In this document: positions 31,046 through 39,819 of the stretch, in pieces
Numbering within the stretch: position 1 is the first letter of the stretch
Layout: each line of letters opens with the position of its first letter
The notes under the pieces: model-generated
What the model saw: only the letters and a program-made list of their open reading frames with translations
The model's database searches: none
What the model was told of the DNA's origin: nothing
Made by a program: the position numbers and the translations under genes
From: Anaeromyxobacter sp. PSR-1
Lineage (GTDB): Bacteria; Myxococcota; Myxococcia; Myxococcales; Anaeromyxobacteraceae
Assembly: GCF_000964525.1 (NCBI RefSeq)
Contig: NZ_BAZG01000005.1
Span: 1-64,000 of the forward strand
Reading direction: 5' to 3'
DNA length: 64,000 nt

Positions 31046-32941
31046 TCAGTCGATACGCTCCAGCGTGAACCCAGCTCCACTACTGAGCAAGGGGCCGCGC
31101 GGCCACAGCCCCGGGTGGAGCCTCGTCGCTGGATTTCCAACAAAAGACAAGGGAGTACGGCTGCAAGCTCCCCGAGCCCGCTGACACATATGCCTTGGGC
31201 GCGATAATGAAACGCAGGCCCGTTTCGCGGCGAATCGGTGACAGGCGATATATGTTGCGCTTCGACGAACGCGGGAGGGGTCGCGGCGGTCGAACCGCGG
31301 GCGGCGACCGCTCCGCATTGCTGCCGGGCGTGACCCTCGTCTTCCTCGCCGAGGAGCAGCTGCGCCGCGAGGTTGCCCTCCACCTCTGCAAATGCCGTCA
31401 GGACGGTCTCGCGGTAGCGTGCCACGACCTCGTCCCATCCCGCGCGGGCGGCCCGGACCGCGCCGGAGCAGCGCTGGAGCGGTCGCGGTGGGGGCGGAGT
31501 CGTCCCTGAGGGAGGTATCCGTCCAGCCGCCGCCGAGCGCCTTGATGAGCGCAACGGCCGCCGCCGCCCGCTGCGCTCGCGAACGGATCACGGCCCGGTC
31601 GCGCTCGAACGCAAGGGACTGGGCGGTCACCACCGGCAGGTAGCTGATGAGCCCGTGCTCGTACCGCTGGACCGCGAGGGTCTCCTGCAGGCGGGCCGCC
31701 GCGGCCGCTGCGGCGAGCCGCTCATATTCCTCGCCGAGGAGTTGCTGCGCCACGAGGTTGTCCTCGACCTCTGCGAAGGCCGTCAGGACGGTGTCACGGT
31801 AGCGTGCCACGGCCTCGTCCCATGCCCCGCGCGCAGCCCGCACCGCCGCCTGCTGCTGACCACCCTGGAAGACGGGCAGCGAGGCCGCTGCGCCGAATGC
31901 CCACAGGAAGCTCGACGCGCTGAACAGCGAGCTCACGTCGATGCTCTGCGTGCCCGCCGTGGCTCCGAGCCGGAGCGAGGGGTAGTAGGCGGCCTCGGCG
32001 AACCCGATGCCGGCGTTCGCGGCCGCCATGCGCCGCTCCGCCGCGGCCACGTCCGGGCGTCGCTCGAGCAGGTCAGACGGCAGCCCTGGTGGCACCAGGG
32101 GGGCTTCGTGGTCATTCCGGCCCTCGGCGAGATGAAAGAGCGGGGCTGGCTGGCCGGTCAGTACGGCCAGAGCATGCTCGAACCTCGCGCGCGTCAACGC
32201 GTTGGGCGGCAGGAGCGCCTCGGCCGAGCGCAGCGCGGTCTCGGCCTGCGCGAGGTCGAGGTCCGTGGCGAGCCCCGCTTTCCGTCGCGCCTGGACGAGG
32301 TCGAGCGCGCGGCGAAAGCTCTCCACCCCGCGGACGAGGAGCGTCCGCTCGTCGTCCAGTGAACGCGCCGCGAAGTAGTCGGCGGCCACCTCGGCGGTGA
32401 CCGCAAGCCGGACCGCCGCCAGCTCGGCGACCTCCGAGCCGGCCCGAGCACGCGCTCCCTCGAGCTGCCGCCGCTGGCGTCCGAAGAGGTCGAGCTCCCA
32501 GCTCAGATCGAACGGGACGCTGAAGTTGTCGTAGGTGAAGGCCTTCCCGGCGGCTACACCGGTCGTGGCGAGCGGGCGATCCTCGGAGTCGTGCTGACGC
32601 GACGCCGCCGCCCCGGCGCCGATCCGCGGAAAGAGACCAGACCGTGCGACGTCTGCCGAGGCCCGTGCTTGCTCCAGTCGGGCAGCGGCCGCATGGAGGC
32701 GCTGGTTGCCCTCGAGCGCCAGCGCCTCGAGACGATCGAGCTCCGCATCGCCGAAGATGCTCCACCAGTCCCCGCGAGCGAGCGCGTCTCGCGGCGCAGC
32801 GGTCTTCCAGAGGTCGCGCCCACCCGAGAAGGACTCCGGCATCGGCTCGGTCGCCACCGGTCGAACGTAGTTCGGTCCCACCATGCAGCCGGTGAGCGCG
32901 ACGAGCGCGAGGAGCGCCCAACTGGCTCTCGACGCGGTCAC
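31046..32941 (-). CDS. RND outer-membrane factor (NodT/OprM type), abnormal C-terminus
   Basis: 631 residues from a GTG start overlapping the upstream MFP stop (GTGA). Lipobox LVALTGC, then GPNYVRP and two outer-membrane efflux repeats (LSWELDLFGRQRR, LPVFQGGQQQ). Family members are about 480-500 residues; after GGGWTDTSL, near 31500, the frame runs through arginine/proline-rich sequence that is a shadow of a duplicated segment in another frame. The normal stop appears to have been lost when that segment was added. The barrel and periplasmic tunnel are complete, so the protein could still work with an extra tail of about 130 residues. Confidence 0.75.
   Translation of the reverse strand: MTASRASWALLALVALTGCMVGPNYVRPVATEPMPESFSGGRDLWKTAAPRDALARGDWWSIFGDAELDRLEALALEGNQRLHAAAARLEQARASADVARSGLFPRIGAGAAASRQHDSEDRPLATTGVAAGKAFTYDNFSVPFDLSWELDLFGRQRRQLEGARARAGSEVAELAAVRLAVTAEVAADYFAARSLDDERTLLVRGVESFRRALDLVQARRKAGLATDLDLAQAETALRSAEALLPPNALTRARFEHALAVLTGQPAPLFHLAEGRNDHEAPLVPPGLPSDLLERRPDVAAAERRMAAANAGIGFAEAAYYPSLRLGATAGTQSIDVSSLFSASSFLWAFGAAASLPVFQGGQQQAAVRAARGAWDEAVARYRDTVLTAFAEVEDNLVAQQLLGEEYERLAAAAAAARLQETLAVQRYEHGLISYLPVVTAQSLAFERDRAVIRSRAQRAAAAVALIKALGGGWTDTSLRDDSAPTATAPALLRRGPGRPRGMGRGRGTLPRDRPDGICRGGGQPRGAAAPRRGRRGSRPAAMRSGRRPRFDRRDPSRVRRSATYIACHRFAAKRACVSLSRPRHMCQRARGACSRTPLSFVGNPATRLHPGLWPRGPLLSSGAGFTLERID
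31239..31329 (+). pseudogene. SigZ C-terminal fragment
   Basis: On the plus strand the frame reads GDICCASTNAGGVAAVEPRAATAPHCCRA and then stops. It matches the end of SigZ at about 10884-10975 (GCCSVALDARGRVTAVEPRGATDPDCCRA), including both CC pairs. The rest of sigZ is absent. The stop directly after CCRA suggests the original SigZ ended here and that the copy at 10390 has a short extra tail. Confidence 0.65.
31318..31470 (-). pseudogene. Duplicated internal segment of the outer-membrane factor gene
   Basis: A minus-strand frame reads AVRAARAGWDEVVARYRETVLTAFAEVEGNLAAQLLLGEE, a diverged copy of AVRAARGAWDEAVARYRDTVLTAFAEVEDNLVAQQLLGEE encoded at about 31727-31880. It is out of frame with the main gene and abuts the sigZ fragment. 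It looks like the scar of a recombination between two related efflux genes. Confidence 0.75.
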
Positions 32942-34149
32942 CGCGCGGCCTCGCGCTTCGCCTCGGGAGCGACCCGGACCGTGGCGCCGTCCGCGAGGGA
33001 GTCCGATGGGTTGAGGATCACGCGGTCTTTCGGCGCGGCCCCTTCGAGGATCTCGACGGTCCGGCCGAAGTCACGCCCCAGCCGCACCGTGCGGAGGGCG
33101 ACGCGATCCTCGGTGCCGACGACTCCGATCCGGGGGCCCTCAGGGCGGAAGAGCAACGTGTTCGCGGGCAGCGTGAGGGGCGTCGGCCCCGCAGCGCCCA
33201 GGAAGCGCACGCGCGCGAAGCTGCCCGCCAGGATGGCTCCGCTCTCGTTGGGGAGCTCGAGCTCGACGAGAAGGGTCCGTGAGTCCGCGGAGATCACCCC
33301 GGCGGTGCGTGCGACGCGGGCCGGGAGGGGCTTCCCGGGGAGCTCGGGGATCAGCACCTCCGCCGACGCGCCAGCGACCACGCCACCCGCGGCCGTCTGC
33401 GGGACGCGAGTCTGAACGCGCAGCGTGTCGGTCTGCGCGAGGCGGAAGACCTCCCGGCCGCTACCGCTGGTCACGAGATCTCCCACGTCGACCCTGCGGG
33501 CCGTGACGGTCCCCGCGAACGGGGCCGTGATGCGCGTGTAACGCTGGAGCTGCTCGAGCCGCCGGACGTTGGCACGCGCGACGCCGAGCGCTGCGGTCTT
33601 CAGCGCCAGCTCGCCCTGCTTCTCCGCGTTCTCCTGCTCGCTGACGCCCGAGGTCTCGACGAGGCCGCCGTAGCGATGCGCGGTACTGGTCGCGAGCGTC
33701 AGGCTCGCCTCGCTCTGTGCCAGCTCCTGCCGGGCGCGCGCGAGCTCCTCGTCGAGGTCCGGGCTCACGAGCTCGGCGAGGACGTCCCCGGCCTTCACGT
33801 GGCCGCCGATGTCCGTCGTCCAGCGCTTCACGTACCCGGTCGCGCGGGCGAGGAGCGAGGCCTCGATGCGTGGCTTGATCTCGGCCGGGAAGAAGGGGGA
33901 GGGGCCTGGCTTGTCCGCGGTGGGGGAGACCACCCGGACGACCGGGATGGCCAGCGCTCCGGTCTCGGTGGCGAGCGCCGCTCGCGCCCTCCAGCGGGGG
34001 ACGGCTCCCGCGAGGGCGGACGCCCCCAGGACCAGGGCGGCGATCACCGCTGCGCGCCCGAGCCGGGCGCGGCGGGGCCCAGGAGCCGGCGGGCCGGCCG
34101 GGGCGGGGCCCGAGGGCGGGGAAGCTACCTGTTCGGCGGTGCCGGTCAT
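32938..34149 (-). CDS. RND membrane-fusion protein
   Basis: 403 residues from the ATG at 34149 (8 bp after the RND stop; a longer in-frame form overlaps the RND gene and is rejected). One N-terminal membrane segment (AAVIAALVLGASALAGA), then the lipoyl/hairpin/beta-barrel order: GYVKRWTTDIGGHVKAGDVLAEL, a coiled coil with QELAQSEASLTLA, and ITAPFAGTVTARRVDVGDLV. It links the pump to the outer-membrane factor in the periplasm. Middle gene of a pump-MFP-OMF set. Confidence 0.85.
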   Translation of the reverse strand: MTGTAEQVASPPSGPAPAGPPAPGPRRARLGRAAVIAALVLGASALAGAVPRWRARAALATETGALAIPVVRVVSPTADKPGPSPFFPAEIKPRIEASLLARATGYVKRWTTDIGGHVKAGDVLAELVSPDLDEELARARQELAQSEASLTLATSTAHRYGGLVETSGVSEQENAEKQGELALKTAALGVARANVRRLEQLQRYTRITAPFAGTVTARRVDVGDLVTSGSGREVFRLAQTDTLRVQTRVPQTAAGGVVAGASAEVLIPELPGKPLPARVARTAGVISADSRTLLVELELPNESGAILAGSFARVRFLGAAGPTPLTLPANTLLFRPEGPRIGVVGTEDRVALRTVRLGRDFGRTVEILEGAAPKDRVILNPSDSLADGATVRVAPEAKREAAR

Positions 34150-34157
34150 GGAGGTCC

Positions 34158-37100
34158 TCACGCTGCGGGAGGCGAGGCCGCGTCGGCGGGGCTCGACGCA
34201 CGGTGAAGCGTCGCGAAGACGGCCGGGACGAGGAAGAGCGTCGCCGCCGTGGCGACCAGCAGGCCGCCGATCACGGCTCGGCCGAGGGGAGCGTTCTGCT
34301 CGCCTCCCTCCCCCAGGCCGAGCGCGAGCGGGATCATCCCGATGATCATGGCGGCCGCGGTCATGAGGACGGGACGGAGTCGACCGCCTGCCGCTTCCCA
34401 TCCGGCGGTCACCGGGTCGAGCCCTCGCCGCAGGCTCGCGCGGGCGAAGCTCACGACCAGCACCGAGTTCGCGGTCGCGACGCCCAGGCTCATGATCGCC
34501 CCCATCAGCGCGGGGACGCTCAGCGGCGTGAAGGTGAGATAGAGGCCCCAGACGACGCCTGCCAGGGCGGCGGGGAGGGCCGACACGATGATGAACGGGT
34601 CGGTCCAGCTCTGGAAGTTCACCACCAGGAGCAGGTAGGCGAGCACCACGGCGGCGAGCAAGCCGAGGCCCAGCCCGGCGAAGCTCGAGCGCATCGTCTC
34701 GGCCTGACCGCGCAGCATCAGGTACGAGCCAGGGGGCAGCTCACGCTCGGCCCGGGCGACCAGGGGCTGGAGATCGTCGACCACGCCCCCCAGGTCCCGG
34801 CCGGCGACGCCGCCGTAGACGTCTATGACCGGCTGGATGTCACGGTGGGAGAAGACCGGCGGGGCCGTGGACCGGCTGATCGTCGCGACGTTCGCGAGCA
34901 GCGTCTCGTCCGCCTCTCCGGCGCGGCTCGCGCCGGCCGGGATGGACCCGAGCGCCTCGAGCGAATCCATCTCCGTCTGCGGCACGCGGGCGTTCACGAG
35001 GTACTGCACCCCGTTCCTGGGGTTGAGCCAGTATGCGGGCTGCGCCTGGCTGCTGCCGCTCAGGCTGAGGAGGAGCGAGCTCGCGACGTCGCGGGCGGAT
35101 AGCCCCATCTGCGAGGCCTTGGTGCGGTCCACCGCGACCTGGAGGCGCGGGAGATCGGATGGCTGCTGGACGCGCACGTCCACGGCGCCCGGGATCTGGC
35201 GGATCTGCTCCGCGAGCGCATACGCCACGGCGCGGCTCTTCGCCTGGTCTCGGCCGACGATCTGGATATCGAACGGTGCGGGCAGGCCGAAGTTGAGGGT
35301 CTGGCTCACGATGTCGGCGGGGAGGAAGTAGAAGGTCGTGCCCGGGAATTCGGCCGACAGCCGCGCCCGGAGCCGCCTTGCGTAGCGGTCCGTGGGCGCA
35401 TGCCCGGTCCGCAGCGAGACCAGGATGTCGGCGTCGGCGGTCCCGACCAGTCCGCTGTCGATGTACGTGAGCGGGATGCCGCCCGACGGGATCCCGATGT
35501 TGTCGAGGATGCCCGCTACCTCCGCGGCAGGGATCTCCGCGCGAATGGCCCGCTCGACCTCATCCGTCAGGCGGGCCGTCTCCTCGATCCGGGTCCCGCT
35601 GGGCGCCCGTAAATGAAGTCGAAGCTGGCCGCTGTCGACCGTCGGAAAGAAGTCCCGGCCGAGCAGGGGAAGGATGAGGGCCGTCGCGGCGCAGAACGCT
35701 CCGAATCCCACGAGCGCCGCGCGACGGTGTCGCAGCACGGCGCCCAGGGACGCAGCATGGAACGCGCGAAGGCGTTCGAAGCCGATCTCGAACGCGGCGT
35801 GGATCCGCACGAGGGGTCGGAGCCACGCGCGGACCGGCGCCGGCTCGACTCCGCGCCCGCCATGCGCCGAACCCCGGTAGAGCCACATGACGAGGGTCGG
35901 CACGAGCGTGCGGGAGAGCACGTAGCTGGCCAGCACCGCGAAGACCACCGCCTCACCGAGCGGAACGAAGAGGTATCGCGCGGTTCCGGTGAGGAGGAAC
36001 ATGGGGACGAAGACGATGGCGATCGACAGGCTGCCGACGAACGCCGGCAGCGCGATCTCCTGGGCGCCGTCCAGGATGGCCGTCTCCACCGACTTCCCCA
36101 TCGCCAGGTGGCGGTGCACGTTCTCGATGGTGACTGTGGCGTCGTCGACGAGGATGCCCACGGCCAGGGCGAGCCCGCCGAGCGTCATCAGGTTGATCGT
36201 CTCCCCGAGCGCATTCAGGGCGACGATCGAGCTCAGCACCGAGAGCGGGATCGAGAGCGCGATGATGAAGGTGCTGCGCCACGAGCCGAGGAAGAGGAGG
36301 ATCATGGCGGCCGTCAGGAGCGCTGCGACGACGCCCTCGCGCACGAGGCCGTTCACGGCCGCCCGGACGAACAGGGACTGGTCCGCGAACTCCCGCACGT
36401 CCAGCTCCGGGGGTAGCCCGGCCAGGATGCGGGGCATGGTCGCCTTGACGCCCCGGACCACGTCCAGCGTGGACGCGGCGCCGCTCTTCAGGATGGTGAG
36501 GAGCACCCCGCGCACGCCGTCGAGCCTCACCACGTTCTGCTGTGGCTCGGCGCCGTCGTGGACGTGCGCCAGATCTCGCACCCGGATCACGGCCCCTTCG
36601 ACAGCGCGGACGGGGAGGTCGTTCAGCGCGTCCAGGACCTCCGGGCTGCTGTTGAAGGCGACGTCGTACTCGGTCGGCCCGATCTTGGCCGTGCCGCTCG
36701 GCAGGATGAAGCTCTGGGCGTTGATGGCATTGACGACGTCGAGCGGCGTGAAGCGCCGGGCCTCGAGCGCGGCGAGGTCCAGGTCGACCGAGACGAGGCG
36801 GGTCTTCCCGCCGTACGGATAGGGGACGGAGGCGCCCTTGACGTTCGCCAGGCCTACCCTGACCTGGTTGAAGGCCAGGTCCTGGAGCTCCTGCTCGGAG
36901 AGCTTCCGGCTCGAGAGGCTGTACTGGAGGATCGGGACGGTCGAGGCGTTGTACCGGATGATGATCGGCGGGGTCTGGCCGGGCGGTAGGCGGCGGAGGA
37001 TGGCCTGCGCGCTGGCGGTGACCTGGGCGACGCCGGCGTCCACGGATCCGCCGGCGTGCAAGAACACCTTGATGACGCCGGCGCCGTTGTACGAGGTGGA

Positions 37101-37346
37101 CTCCGTGTGCTCCACCCCGTCCACCGTCGAGCTGATCATCCGCTCGTGGTTGTAGACGATCCGCTGCTCGATCTCCTGCGCGCTCAGGCCGTTGTAGAGC
37201 CAGATGACGCTCACCACCGGTATGTCGATGGACGGGAAGATGTCCGTCGGCATGCGCAGGAGGACGAGCGGCGCGGAGAGCAGCAGCAGCAGGGCCCCGA
37301 CGACGAACGTGTGCGGTCTGCTCAGCGCGAGTCGGACGATCCACAT
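34158..37346 (-). CDS. RND efflux pump, HAE-type
   Basis: 1062 residues, twelve membrane segments expected. PTDIFPSIDIPVVSVIWLYNGLSAQEIEQR at the N-terminus and LGGLALAVGILVDDATVTIENVHRH in segment 4, with the DD proton-relay pair, are typical of AcrB/HAE1-like pumps. A periplasmic substrate is likely; the specificity is unknown. It lies 34 bp after the TauE/SafE gene, so it may be co-transcribed with the FmdE-CDF-TauE genes. Confidence 0.88.
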   Translation of the reverse strand: MWIVRLALSRPHTFVVGALLLLLSAPLVLLRMPTDIFPSIDIPVVSVIWLYNGLSAQEIEQRIVYNHERMISSTVDGVEHTESTSYNGAGVIKVFLHAGGSVDAGVAQVTASAQAILRRLPPGQTPPIIIRYNASTVPILQYSLSSRKLSEQELQDLAFNQVRVGLANVKGASVPYPYGGKTRLVSVDLDLAALEARRFTPLDVVNAINAQSFILPSGTAKIGPTEYDVAFNSSPEVLDALNDLPVRAVEGAVIRVRDLAHVHDGAEPQQNVVRLDGVRGVLLTILKSGAASTLDVVRGVKATMPRILAGLPPELDVREFADQSLFVRAAVNGLVREGVVAALLTAAMILLFLGSWRSTFIIALSIPLSVLSSIVALNALGETINLMTLGGLALAVGILVDDATVTIENVHRHLAMGKSVETAILDGAQEIALPAFVGSLSIAIVFVPMFLLTGTARYLFVPLGEAVVFAVLASYVLSRTLVPTLVMWLYRGSAHGGRGVEPAPVRAWLRPLVRIHAAFEIGFERLRAFHAASLGAVLRHRRAALVGFGAFCAATALILPLLGRDFFPTVDSGQLRLHLRAPSGTRIEETARLTDEVERAIRAEIPAAEVAGILDNIGIPSGGIPLTYIDSGLVGTADADILVSLRTGHAPTDRYARRLRARLSAEFPGTTFYFLPADIVSQTLNFGLPAPFDIQIVGRDQAKSRAVAYALAEQIRQIPGAVDVRVQQPSDLPRLQVAVDRTKASQMGLSARDVASSLLLSLSGSSQAQPAYWLNPRNGVQYLVNARVPQTEMDSLEALGSIPAGASRAGEADETLLANVATISRSTAPPVFSHRDIQPVIDVYGGVAGRDLGGVVDDLQPLVARAERELPPGSYLMLRGQAETMRSSFAGLGLGLLAAVVLAYLLLVVNFQSWTDPFIIVSALPAALAGVVWGLYLTFTPLSVPALMGAIMSLGVATANSVLVVSFARASLRRGLDPVTAGWEAAGGRLRPVLMTAAAMIIGMIPLALGLGEGGEQNAPLGRAVIGGLLVATAATLFLVPAVFATLHRASSPADAASPPAA

Positions 37347-37380
37347 AGACCGCTCCTCCAGCTACGTGAATGCTCGCCGG

Positions 37381-38127
37381 TCACGGGAGTAGCCCCCAGC
37401 CGATCTTCACCGCCACCACCAGAAGGACGGCTCCGAGCACCGTCCTCACCTGCGGCCCCCTCAAGCGATCCGTCATGAGGTAGGAGCCGAGGAGCGCGCC
37501 GGCGACCGAGCAAGCCGCGGTGGCCCCGACGATGGCTGGGTCCATCGCAGAGAGCGAGGCATGGGCCAGGAAACCGGCCAGAGACGAGAAGACCACCGCG
37601 AAGGAAGTCGTCGCCGACGCGCGGCGCGGCTCCACGCCTGCGGTGACGAGCACCGGGGCGATGATGTTGCCGCCGCCCACGCCGAGGAGGCCACCGACGA
37701 ACCCCGCGGCGGCGCCGACCGCGGAGCCAAACAGCGCGCCCCTTCCAGTGGAGGGCCGGTCGGCCCGGCTCCGCGTGAGAGGGCGGAGCATCATCACGGC
37801 GGCGAAGAGAAGGAAGAGGACGAACAGCGAGAGGAGCGTGCGCCGGTCGAGTCCCTGGCTCGCCCAGGCGCCCAGCGGCGACAGCACCGCCGCGACGAGC
37901 AGAATGGGCAGGCCGGTGCGGTAATCGATGAAACCCCTGCGAGCGTTCCGGACCGAGGCGACCGCGAGCGCGACGGCGTTCAGCAGCAGCGCGGTGGCCA
38001 TCGCGGCGTGCACCTCGATGCCGAGCGCGATGAACACCGGGATGAGGATGAACGCGGCGCCCACCCCCGCGATCGTCAACACGACCGTGAAGGTGAAGGT
38101 CACCCCTCCGGCGAGGAGCAGGATCAC
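37381..38127 (-). CDS. TauE/SafE-family membrane permease
   Basis: 248 residues from a GTG start that overlaps the CDF stop (GTGA). About eight membrane segments; GVGAAFILIPVF and GGLLGVGGGNIIAPVL are the two family repeats. Members move small anions such as sulfite or sulfoacetate out of, or into, the cell. Its place after a cation exporter is unusual. A fragment of a paralogue lies at the left edge of the window. Confidence 0.82.
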   Translation of the reverse strand: MILLLAGGVTFTFTVVLTIAGVGAAFILIPVFIALGIEVHAAMATALLLNAVALAVASVRNARRGFIDYRTGLPILLVAAVLSPLGAWASQGLDRRTLLSLFVLFLLFAAVMMLRPLTRSRADRPSTGRGALFGSAVGAAAGFVGGLLGVGGGNIIAPVLVTAGVEPRRASATTSFAVVFSSLAGFLAHASLSAMDPAIVGATAACSVAGALLGSYLMTDRLRGPQVRTVLGAVLLVVAVKIGWGLLP

Positions 38128-39044
38128 GGGTTGAACCCGCCGACGTGCCGCGGATCCGCGAGAACGCCCGTTTCGCGGCAGGGCACCGTCTCGAGCTGGA
38201 AGGTCGCGTGTGCGACCGCGAACGACTCCTGCAGGCGGTCCTGGAGCAACGACAGGAGCGGGCGCGTGGAGGCATTCGTCACGTCGGAGACGACCACGTG
38301 GGCGGTTGCCGCACGAAGGTGGCTCGAGATGCTCCAGACGTGCACGTGGTGGACGTCCACCACGCCCTCGACGGCGCAGAGCTCCGCCGCGACGGCCTCG
38401 GCGGTCACGCCCTCGGGCGCGCCTTCCGCCAGCACGTGCGCGGCCTCGCGGAGGACGCCGAGGGCTGCCTTCGCGGTGAGGAGACCGATGCCGATCGAGA
38501 GGATCGCATCCACACCCGGGACCCCGAGCCACATCAGGGCGCCGCCGATGATCACCGCGCCCGAGGCGCCGGCGTCCGCGATGAGGTGAAGGAGTGCGCT
38601 GCGGGTTCCGAGATCGGAGCGGCCGTGCGGCGCGAGGACGAGCGCCGACGCCGCGTTGGCGAGGAGCGCGAAGGCGCCGAGCGCCATCACGGTGGGCCCG
38701 GCGGCGGCGGCCGCCCCGACGCGCTGCACGCCCGCGTAGACGAGCAAGCCGGAGAGCGGCACGAGCGCGAGCGCGTTCACAAACGCCACCAGCGGCTCCG
38801 CGCGCAGAAACCCGAAGGTGCGAGACGGCGTCGGCGCGCGCGCTGACAGGCGCGCGCCAACCCACGCCAGCGCGAGGCTCGCGACATCCGACAGGTTGTG
38901 CAGCGAGTCGGCGAGCAGCGCGAGGCTGCCGGTGAGGACGCCCGCGACCCCTTCCAGGGCAGTGACGCCGACGTTGATCAGCAGGGCGATGGCCAGGGCG
39001 CGGGAGCCAGCCGCCTCGTGGTCGTGCTCGTCGCGACCGCTCAT
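38124..39044 (-). CDS. Cation diffusion facilitator (Zn/Co/Cd exporter)
   Basis: 306 residues, start overlapping the FmdE stop (ATGA). Six membrane segments; the metal-binding HNLSDVASL in segment 2 and HLIADAGASGAV in segment 5 are CDF signatures, and DVHHVHVWSI begins the cytoplasmic dimerisation domain. It exports divalent metal by proton antiport. A partial second copy sits at position 40-150. Confidence 0.9.
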   Translation of the reverse strand: MSGRDEHDHEAAGSRALAIALLINVGVTALEGVAGVLTGSLALLADSLHNLSDVASLALAWVGARLSARAPTPSRTFGFLRAEPLVAFVNALALVPLSGLLVYAGVQRVGAAAAAGPTVMALGAFALLANAASALVLAPHGRSDLGTRSALLHLIADAGASGAVIIGGALMWLGVPGVDAILSIGIGLLTAKAALGVLREAAHVLAEGAPEGVTAEAVAAELCAVEGVVDVHHVHVWSISSHLRAATAHVVVSDVTNASTRPLLSLLQDRLQESFAVAHATFQLETVPCRETGVLADPRHVGGFNP

Positions 39045-39673
39045 GCGGTCTTCCCGCTCAGTTGGGACGCTTCCTGGCAAGGGATGCAGACGAGCTTGTC
39101 GCCGAGGACGCGCATGTAGCGGTCCACGACCATCTCGCCGCACGCCTGGCAGGGGCGGGTGGCGAAGGTCTCGCCAGTCTTGTCGACCTCGGTCTTGAAC
39201 TCCGCGCCGACGACGAGAATCTGGTCCTGCGGCGCGCTCATCACCTGCTGGATCAGAGGGTCGACCACCTCGTCCGGGACCTGCGAGGCCGGGGTGCCCT
39301 TCGATCGGTACTCCTGGAAGAACTTGGTCTGCTTCATCTGGGCCTGCGCGCGCGCGAGCGGCACCACGCGCACGGCGCGGCCGGTGCCGCGGTCCACGAG
39401 CGTGAGGCCGAACTTGCCGTGGTGGACCTTGCGGATGTTGCCCTTCCCGAAGGTGCAGCCCGTGATCATCTGGACGCCGTCCGCGAAGCAGTGCGAGCAG
39501 TGATCGTCGCCGAGCTCGAGGATCGCAAAGAGGTCCTTGTCCTTGGCGCGCGGAACGGCGAGCGCGTTCATGGCCGCCGCGCCGGCGCGGAGCCCCATGG
39601 GCATCGCGGGGCACTTGTGACCGTGCAGCAGCTGGCCAGCCTTCAGGAACTCCCTGGCTTCGATCATGACCAT
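39041..39673 (-). CDS. FmdE-domain protein with C-terminal zinc ribbon
   Basis: 210 residues. HGHKCPAMPMGLRAG and DDHCSHCFADGVQMITGCTFGKGN are the hallmark of FmdE, first named in tungsten formylmethanofuran dehydrogenase operons. The C-terminus has CQACGEMVVDRYMR and CIPCQEA, a zinc ribbon. No formylmethanofuran pathway is in sight. It is the first gene of a metal-efflux operon, preceded by a 20-bp palindrome, so a metal-binding or metallochaperone role is more likely than a C1 role. Confidence 0.82.
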   Translation of the reverse strand: MVMIEAREFLKAGQLLHGHKCPAMPMGLRAGAAAMNALAVPRAKDKDLFAILELGDDHCSHCFADGVQMITGCTFGKGNIRKVHHGKFGLTLVDRGTGRAVRVVPLARAQAQMKQTKFFQEYRSKGTPASQVPDEVVDPLIQQVMSAPQDQILVVGAEFKTEVDKTGETFATRPCQACGEMVVDRYMRVLGDKLVCIPCQEASQLSGKTA

Positions 39674-39737
39674 CTCCCTGTCGCCGCGGCCGACGGACCG
39701 CGATCGATCGGGAGCATAGGTTCACGGCGGGGAGGGG

Positions 39738-39757
39738 GCGTTGCCTGCAGGCAACGC
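39738..39757. promoter_or_regulatory. Palindromic operator before the FmdE-CDF operon
   Basis: GCGTTGC-CTGCAG-GCAACGC, a perfect 20-bp palindrome 64 bp upstream of the FmdE start. CATAGG (a -10-like CCTATG on the minus strand) lies 17 bp away at 39715-39720. The same module, with the same 17-bp distance, precedes the other metal-efflux operon at 46127. Confidence 0.65.
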
Positions 39758-39819
39758 CGGACGTTTCGCGACGGGCCTCCGAGATCATCCGCGAGTTGGT
39801 GGTCGACACCCCGCAGCCG

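Noticed and set aside
31046-31500. A new C-terminal domain of the outer-membrane factor
   Set aside because: The extra sequence is an out-of-frame reading of a duplicated efflux segment and a sigZ fragment, not a domain.
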